A DNA stretch of 64,000 bases from CAYXSX01 sp964467925 (GTDB taxonomy: Bacteria; Pseudomonadota; Alphaproteobacteria; Micavibrionales; Micavibrionaceae), in assembly GCA_964467925.1 (NCBI GenBank), contig CAYXSX010000001.1:620001-684000 (forward strand), given 5' to 3'. The notes under the pieces are model-generated. The model had not been told where the DNA came from, searched no databases, and saw only the letters and a program-made list of their open reading frames with translations. Each line of letters starts with the position of its first letter. Within the stretch, counting starts at the first letter, position 1. The position numbers and the translations under genes are program-made. Positions 59,401-64,000 of this stretch are shown piece after piece.

Positions 59401-59556
59401 GGTATGGCGCGGCTCAGCCAGTTGGCAAAAAAAATCGAACATGCCGCCAGCACGGGCGAGCTTGAAAAAGCACGTCAGCAGATCACCAAGCTTCCCGATG
59501 CGTTTAATACATCCGAGGCCAAACTGGCGGTCTGGATTGCGAAAAACCGGAAATAG
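56434..59556 (+). CDS. Membrane hybrid histidine kinase (7TMR-DISM sensor, HisKA, HATPase, REC, HPt)
   Basis: Up to 1040 residues from a TTG at 56434 (GGATAAG upstream); an ATG at 56482 is an alternative. A signal peptide precedes an extracellular domain to about residue 200, then seven membrane helices to about residue 410, a coiled coil, HisKA with VVSHEIRTPMTG, HATPase (NLVNNALKFTHEGG, DTGIGISQ, GGTGLGLTICKRLV), one receiver (LIFMDINMNGMSG) and an HPt domain (RSHELKGMAANFG). This is a 7TMR-DISM type sensor; the ligand is unknown. It has no partner response regulator beside it. Confidence 0.92.
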   Translation: MGQSYKNREHKSYGRQMFMAGLFALVLSCFILPAFPAKAQITPTSRAILSGEDEIVPLGSHIYITPDPERKLSYNVVINRHQSNTRGMRKDQEIINLGAPRSPVWLVFSALNNSGTQDWVLDFGSMFNGRLAMVHKILVHNHTTGETFSRVLEQEGREDNPPQGPAIPIKISQDQLNLFVVFFEAEGGLPSLIAPRLVRQDYYMNKAASLSLPAMVTFTLLTLIAGFFIAAALISKQPFYTLLSGYFLSAILLYAVIQNLFYASHPLLNDSLAIIFAAFILLGLASAKYFLGIQQDEQQDRKFLMASGVFIAGIALANIILWSAGNIAGMGVLFASGIAATGLLAYLGFAQAQYSKLHGVPFAFGCIALAGGGLVSLGAASGFIAVTPLTLHAFWIGLILEGILFISAARVKIKTEEEIERQRVERESREAESLARLKQSKESADQSRLLRVIERERELMTELREREMQRTEEMRRAKEQADEANRAKSAFLAVVSHEIRTPMTGLMGMIRLLLESKMNAQQHDYMLAMQKSGDTMMALLNDILDFEKIESGSMEMENVDFDLPRLVQGVVTLMSAHAGEKNLSLSADIQGDVPRFVKGDPTRLRQILLNLVNNALKFTHEGGVTIALKAEKVENLPAGIEGDFEVYFAVKDTGIGISQEAQDKLFTPFSQADSSISRKFGGTGLGLTICKRLVEAMGGAISLESKEGVGTTFSFSLLMVEAQKSDADERAALKEPAPQQADTPAQKILIVDDNEMNRKVLEGFLNKAGHIVTHSDSAEEALELCRKKTFDLIFMDINMNGMSGVEAARALRAMPPPAGEIPIIALTGNVRDEDIKTYYAANINGFLAKPIDPDKLSAIIHNAHKGMFENPLNGTKEGDKSGLPAIDENTDTFDLALEGDGKAAEKTPKAAKKVPLEEEETEQDESLFDWEMLESLLESLGADQLTGLIDGFLDKAKELIEALEKASQNRDAGAVVGRSHELKGMAANFGMARLSQLAKKIEHAASTGELEKARQQITKLPDAFNTSEAKLAVWIAKNRK

Positions 59557-59590
59557 TCTCCCGTCACCCTGAAGGTTTTTTAGCTTACTC

Positions 59591-59656
59591 GTCATTCCGG
59601 CGAAGGCCGGGATCTGGTCGTTTGTACAACCAGATCCCTGCTTTCGCAGGGATGAC
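59591..59656. repeat. Intergenic inverted repeat, family B, copy 5
   Basis: It begins GTCATTCCGGCGAAGGCCGG and ends TTTCGCAGGGATGAC; the inner arms GATCTGGT and ACCAGATC flank a loop CGTTTGTACA. It lies between the convergent kinase and ndk genes. Confidence 0.85.
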
Positions 59657-59681
59657 AACTATTAATATGATGAGCTTTAAT

Positions 59682-60104
59682 CTAGCCGACGATTTCTTCA
59701 GGCTTGAAGAAATACGCGATTTCGATTTTTGCGTTCTCAAGACTGTCGGAACCGTGAACGGAGTTTTCACCGATATTTAAGGCAAATTCTTTGCGGATGG
59801 TGCCGGGGGCCGCTTCGGCCGGGTTTGTTGCGCCCATAACCTCGCGGTTTTTGGCCACGGCATTTTCGCCTTCCAGAACCTGAACAACCACAGGCTCGGA
59901 ACTCATGAAGTCTACCAGTTCGCCGAAGAAAGAACGCTCTTTGTGTACAGCATAGAAACCTTCGGCCTGTGCTTTTGACATGTGAATGCGCTTTTGCGCT
60001 ACGATACGAAGACCTGCCGCTTCCAGTTTGGCGTTCACCGCGCCTGTCAGATTGCGTCTTGTCGCGTCGGGTTTAATGATCGAAAATGTGCGTTCGAGAG
60101 CCAT
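59682..60104 (-). CDS. ndk: Nucleoside diphosphate kinase
   Basis: The 140-residue enzyme balances nucleoside di- and triphosphates. Seen are ERTFSIIKPDATRRNLTG at the N-terminus, GEPVV-like VVVQVLEGENAV, REVMGATNPAEAAPGTIRKEFA and the catalytic histidine in NSVHGSDSLENA near the C-terminus. Length is normal. Confidence 0.98.
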   Translation of the reverse strand: MALERTFSIIKPDATRRNLTGAVNAKLEAAGLRIVAQKRIHMSKAQAEGFYAVHKERSFFGELVDFMSSEPVVVQVLEGENAVAKNREVMGATNPAEAAPGTIRKEFALNIGENSVHGSDSLENAKIEIAYFFKPEEIVG

Positions 60105-60173
60105 AAATTCTTTCCTCTGGCAAATAATTTTATTTGGAGGTCGTTTATAACAACGCGCACGAATTTATCAAGC

Positions 60174-60653
60174 TTATTTATCTATCTGCAGGGAAAAGCC
60201 TTCCGGGATTTCGGCAACTTCTCCAAGAAGTGCAGTCGCCTGCGTAGGGTGCGTCCCATGCGCTATATATTCGTATTGTCCTTCTGCTCCTGGTCTTTTG
60301 TACAAGTCAGGATTTTCTCCCTTTACATACAAACTATTCAGTACAGGCACACCTACTGCGTCTTGTCTAAACACACGAATGATGGAAACTCGCTCGCTGC
60401 CTTCTGGAGCATCTGGATCAAGATGCACATTGATCCCTTCCACCAACTTGCGATCGGTTGGATTCTTAGCTGGAAACACTGCAATTGGCTGCGAAAATTT
60501 CACGGTATCTGCTGCTGATTTAAATTCTAATGCGGACGATCCATGACATTTTGTTGGCTTTTCCTTTGAGTGATCTGTATCTGGAATCGGACCGCTATAT
60601 TTAGTACGACCAAATATAAATCTACCATTGCTACCAAACTTAGGTTTACTCAT
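60174..60653 (-). CDS. Hypothetical protein between alaS and ndk
   Basis: The 159-residue protein is hydrophilic with mostly strand-like segments (RFIFGRTKYSGPIPD, RVSIIRVFRQDAVGVPVLNSLYV, YEYIAHGTHPTQATALLGEV), no signal and no membrane helix. It is not recognised. GAGGAAGAG directly upstream of the ATG is a strong Shine-Dalgarno sequence, and TATAAT (60695-60700, minus strand) may be its -10. It looks AT-richer than ndk and alaS and is probably an acquired orphan. Confidence 0.6.
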   Translation of the reverse strand: MSKPKFGSNGRFIFGRTKYSGPIPDTDHSKEKPTKCHGSSALEFKSAADTVKFSQPIAVFPAKNPTDRKLVEGINVHLDPDAPEGSERVSIIRVFRQDAVGVPVLNSLYVKGENPDLYKRPGAEGQYEYIAHGTHPTQATALLGEVAEIPEGFSLQIDK

Positions 60654-60735
60654 CTCTTCCTCTGTATTTTACAACAACTTAAAGAAAACTACACATTATA
60701 CATAACTTAAATAAGCGGGTTTTGCAACCTTAAAT

Positions 60736-63435
60736 TTATCCCGCCAATTCCTTTTCAATCGCGCTAACAGCATCGTTGGCAGCGCCTGCATCGGGGCCGC
60801 CGGCTTGGGCCATATCGGGACGACCGCCGCCGCCGGAACCGCCGAGCGCTTCCGCGCCTAGTTTTACAAGGTCTACGGCGCTGAGCTTGCCCGTCAAATC
60901 GTCGGTCACGCCCACCACGATGGAGGCCTTGCCTTCATTGGTCGCAACCAGCACAACAACGCCGGAGCCTATTTTCTTTTTAAGCTCATCCGCCATGGGT
61001 TTCAGGTCTTTCGCCGGAAACTCGGCCAGAACCTTGCCGGTAAATTTCAACCCGCCGATGTCTTTTACGTCATCCTCGCTCTGAGAGGCTGTAGCCTGCG
61101 CGCGGCGCTGATTGGAGATTTGCTTTTGCAGCATTTTATTATCGGCGATCAAATCGGCCACCGTATTTTCCGGCGCTGCAGGGGCTTTGCCGCCTGCTGC
61201 CGCCAGTTCAGCGCGCAGTTTCTCATTTTCCTTGCCAAGACGAGCAAGCTCATCCTGTAATTTCGTTTCCTGTTCACGTTCATAGGCATCCACGCGCGCG
61301 CCTGTTAAAGCCTCGATACGGCGAACGCCAGCGGAGAGCGCTCCTTCGGATACGATTTTGAATTTCTCGATCTCTCCGGTCTGTTTGACATGCGTGCCGC
61401 CGCAAAGCTCGACCGAAAACACTTTGTTACCTTCATTCGTGCCCATGGCGACCACCCGCACCTCGTCGGCATATTTTTCACCGAACAGGGCCATGGCTCC
61501 TGTTTCGCGTGCTTCCTCAAGCGGCATCAGGCGGGTTTCCACGGGTGTATTGGCACGGATTTGTGCCATCACCATCTCTTCAACCTTAGAAACCTCTTCC
61601 GCGCTCATGGCGTTGTTGTGCGAGATGTCAAAACGTGTGCGTTCGGCATCCTGCAAAGACCCCTTCTGGGTCACATGCTCGCCCAGAACGCGGCGCAGCG
61701 CCTCGTGCATCAAATGCGTGACGGAGTGGTTGGCGCGGATCATCTGGCGGCGATTGCTATCCACCTGCATGTCCAGCCCTTGACCCAGCCCTACCCCGCC
61801 TTTTTTACAGGTGACGAAATGCAGCCACAGCCCGCCCACGGCTTTTTTCGTGTCGGTCACGATGATTTCTGAAGAAGCCTCCCCGTCTACACGGCAAATT
61901 CCCTGATCGCCAACCTGACCGCCGGATTCGGCATAGAACGGCGACTGGTTGACTAGGATAATGCCCTCTTCGCCCTGCTTCAGCGCATTCACGCGCTTGG
62001 CGTCTTTGACGATAGCTTTAACTTCGGCTTCGGCGTGTTCGCGGTCATAACCCAGAAATTCGGTGGGGCCAAGCTCCTCGAGCAGATCGAACCAAAGCTT
62101 GTCGGAACCAGCATCACCCGTACCCGCCCATGCGGCGCGGGCGGCGCGTTTTTGTTCGTCCATACAGGCCTCGAACCCGGCCATATCCACGGAAATACCC
62201 TTGGCCTTCAAAGCATCCTGAGTGAGATCGACCGGAAAACCGTAAGTATCGTAAAGTTTGAACGCCACGTCGCCCGGCAGCACGCCGTTATTCACGCTTT
62301 CGGCTTCCTCGTCCAGCATCTTAAGGCCGCGGTCCAGCGTGCGTTTGAAACGCTCTTCCTCTGATTTCAGGGTCGAGGAAATCATCGCCTCGGCGCGGCG
62401 AAGCTCGGGGTAAGCTTCACCCATCTTGCCCACCAGCGTCGGCAGGAGTTTATACAGAAGCGGCTCACTCGCACCCAGCAAATGCGCATGGCGCATACCA
62501 CGGCGCATAATACGGCGTAGCACATAGCCGCGCCCTTCGTTGGACGGCATTACACCATCAGCGAGCAAGAAAGCGGAAGCCCGCAAATGATCGGCGATGA
62601 CACGGTGGCTAGGCGCCTCCGGCCCGTCGGGATTAACGCCCGTGATATCGGCGGAATGCTCGATAATATCGCGGAGCAAATCGATATCGTAATTGGTAAA
62701 TTTCCCCTGCATCAACGCGGCCATACGCTCCAGACCCATGCCTGTATCGATAGAAGGTTTAGGCAAAGGTTCGCGCTTATAGCTCTCTTTACCGTCTTCA
62801 AATTGTTCGAACTGCATGAAAACAAGGTTCCAGAACTCAAGGAAGCGGTCGCCATCTTCATCAGGGCTGCCCGGCAGACCGCCCTGCAGCGTTTCACCCT
62901 GATCGTAGAAAATCTCGGAGCATGGGCCGCACGGGCCAGTGTCGCCCATCATCCAGAAATTGTCGTATGTGGGAATGCGGATGATTTTATCGTCGCTAAA
63001 ACCTGCAATTTTTTTCCAAAGGCTTGCGGCTTCTTCGTCTTCGGAATAAACGGTAACCAGCAATTTGTCTTTCGGCATACCGAAGTTTTTCGTGATCAAT
63101 TCCCAGGCAAAAGAAATCGCCTGTTCCTTAAAATAATCGCCGAAGGAGAAGTTCCCCAGCATTTCAAAGAAAGTATGGTGGCGCGCGGTATAGCCAACAT
63201 TTTCAAGGTCGTTATGTTTGCCGCCGGCGCGCACGCATTTCTGGGCCGTAGTGGCGCGGTTATAATCGCGTTTTTCCGCGCCGGTAAAGATGTTTTTAAA
63301 TTGCACCATACCGGAATTGGCGAACATCAATGTCGGGTCGTTATCGGGCACAAGCGGGCTGGAAGCCACGCGCGTATGCCCCTGTTTCTCGAAGAAACCC
63401 AAAAATTCATTGCGGATGTCGTTAACTGTCTTCAT
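60736..63435 (-). CDS. alaS: Alanyl-tRNA synthetase
   Basis: The 899-residue class II enzyme has the N-terminal catalytic core (RNEFLGFFEKQGHTRVASSPLVP, ATTAQKCVRAGGKHNDLENVG, FFEMLGNFSFGDYFKE), the middle tRNA-recognition helices, and the editing domain with zinc ligands HSVTHLMHEAL and CGGTHVKQTGEI. The C-terminal coiled coil and DHHA1 domain contain the glycine-rich GGGRPDMAQAGG end. Length is normal. It is divergent from the phosphatase gene with 38 bp between the starts. Confidence 0.98.
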   Translation of the reverse strand: MKTVNDIRNEFLGFFEKQGHTRVASSPLVPDNDPTLMFANSGMVQFKNIFTGAEKRDYNRATTAQKCVRAGGKHNDLENVGYTARHHTFFEMLGNFSFGDYFKEQAISFAWELITKNFGMPKDKLLVTVYSEDEEAASLWKKIAGFSDDKIIRIPTYDNFWMMGDTGPCGPCSEIFYDQGETLQGGLPGSPDEDGDRFLEFWNLVFMQFEQFEDGKESYKREPLPKPSIDTGMGLERMAALMQGKFTNYDIDLLRDIIEHSADITGVNPDGPEAPSHRVIADHLRASAFLLADGVMPSNEGRGYVLRRIMRRGMRHAHLLGASEPLLYKLLPTLVGKMGEAYPELRRAEAMISSTLKSEEERFKRTLDRGLKMLDEEAESVNNGVLPGDVAFKLYDTYGFPVDLTQDALKAKGISVDMAGFEACMDEQKRAARAAWAGTGDAGSDKLWFDLLEELGPTEFLGYDREHAEAEVKAIVKDAKRVNALKQGEEGIILVNQSPFYAESGGQVGDQGICRVDGEASSEIIVTDTKKAVGGLWLHFVTCKKGGVGLGQGLDMQVDSNRRQMIRANHSVTHLMHEALRRVLGEHVTQKGSLQDAERTRFDISHNNAMSAEEVSKVEEMVMAQIRANTPVETRLMPLEEARETGAMALFGEKYADEVRVVAMGTNEGNKVFSVELCGGTHVKQTGEIEKFKIVSEGALSAGVRRIEALTGARVDAYEREQETKLQDELARLGKENEKLRAELAAAGGKAPAAPENTVADLIADNKMLQKQISNQRRAQATASQSEDDVKDIGGLKFTGKVLAEFPAKDLKPMADELKKKIGSGVVVLVATNEGKASIVVGVTDDLTGKLSAVDLVKLGAEALGGSGGGGRPDMAQAGGPDAGAANDAVSAIEKELAG

Positions 63436-63473
63436 AGTTTCGCTCTACTTAATTATGGTGCAAGGAAGTATTT

Positions 63474-64000
63474 ATGAACGAAATCACAGCTTTTGCCAAT
63501 AGCCTCGCCGATGAAGCGGGAAAAATTATCAGCCAGTATTTCCGCAAACCCTTCGACGTGGAAACCAAGAGCGATGAAAGCCCGGTGACGGTGGCTGACC
63601 GCGCGGTGGAAAAGAAGCTGCGCGAGATGATTGAGGCGGCCTATCCCGATGATGGAATTCTGGGTGAAGAGTTCGGCCGCAAGGAAAGCCAAAATGACCG
63701 CACATGGGTGATCGACCCGATCGACGGGACGAAGTCTTTCGTGATTGGCCGCGCCACGTTCGGCACGCTCATCGCCCTTTGCGAGGACGGCGTTCCCGTG
63801 CTTGGAATTATCGACCAGCCGATCATGAAAGAGCGCTGGGTGGGTGTGAAAGACAAAACGACTACCTATACCAACCGCCACCTTGGGGCGGATTTCCATG
63901 ACCGCCCTGTGAAAACGGCCAGATGTTCTTCGCTTGAAAAAGCAAGAATCGGCAGCACAACCCCGGCTATGTTCGGCGAAAACCCGGTGTATAAAAAATT
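63474..64000 (+). CDS. Inositol monophosphatase family protein, probably histidinol-phosphatase (HisN-like), cut by the window edge
   Basis: The frame is open from the ATG at 63474 (AAGGAAG upstream) to the end of the window, about 175 residues of an expected 260. Seen are the metal-binding motifs SPVTVADRAVEKKLRE, ILGEEFG and WVIDPIDGTKSFVIGRATFGTLIAL. The TKSFVIG rather than TxNFxxG pattern is usual for HisN-type histidinol phosphatases. The C-terminal third is missing here. Confidence 0.88.
   Translation, partial: MNEITAFANSLADEAGKIISQYFRKPFDVETKSDESPVTVADRAVEKKLREMIEAAYPDDGILGEEFGRKESQNDRTWVIDPIDGTKSFVIGRATFGTLIALCEDGVPVLGIIDQPIMKERWVGVKDKTTTYTNRHLGADFHDRPVKTARCSSLEKARIGSTTPAMFGENPVYKK

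Overview
The window is a stretch of bacterial chromosome, most likely from an alphaproteobacterium of moderate GC. Several features point there: an adjacent divK-pleD pair, an EipB/DUF1849 envelope protein, a tiny aa3-type cytochrome oxidase subunit IV, an Hda-type DnaA regulator downstream of perM and a DUF2066 gene, and alphaproteobacterial-looking sdhC and sdhA. A Micavibrio-like lineage would fit the short-pilin type IV pilus locus, but this is only a guess from gene content. No rRNA, tRNA, CRISPR array, integrase or transposase was found. rarA (left edge) and a hisN/inositol-phosphatase-like gene (right edge) are cut by the window.

Layout. 1-3 kb: rarA (partial), divergent nadA, then nadC. 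3-10.7 kb: the succinate dehydrogenase operon sdhC-sdhD-orf75-sdhA on the minus strand. Its sdhB lies about 2.8 kb further downstream, separated by accessory genes (orf196, orf198, a superinfection-immunity-like protein, an odd GGDEF protein) and a decayed second copy of the sdhA 3' end. 10.8-16 kb: an old-yellow-enzyme reductase, asd and a soluble hybrid histidine kinase. A short orphan gene follows, and then a second copy of the last 12 codons of the kinase. 16.7-27.8 kb: a type IV pilus or type II secretion-like assembly locus (two prepilin-like proteins, two inner-membrane assembly proteins, F-type platform, ATPase, a large periplasmic protein, lipoprotein secretin, response regulator, prepilin peptidase). 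27.8-38 kb: a CoA-transferase, pyrB, plsY, dprA, topA, a RelE-type toxin-antitoxin pair, rnr, rpmG. 38-44 kb: ABC and EamA-like transporters, pleD, divK, eipB. 44.4-45.6 kb: a 65-residue ORF followed by a candidate small RNA with two hairpin loops carrying anti-Shine-Dalgarno CCTCC, then orphan orf247. 45.6-64 kb: aspS, rnd, a histidine phosphatase, an orphan zincin-like protein, hda-perM-DUF2066 divergent from purM-purN, coxIV, a 7TM hybrid kinase, ndk, orphan orf159, alaS, and the truncated phosphatase.

Three families of imperfect inverted repeats of roughly 65-100 bp sit between genes: CGTCATTGCGAG type, three copies; GTCATTCCGG type, five copies; GTCATCCCGAGC type, one copy. Orphan genes that look AT-richer than the housekeeping genes are scattered among them. 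The two most unusual signals are the duplicated 3' gene ends flanking orphan genes (sdhA and the 13.7-16.1 kb kinase), where many differences between the copies are synonymous, and the candidate anti-SD small RNA at about 44.62-44.74 kb.
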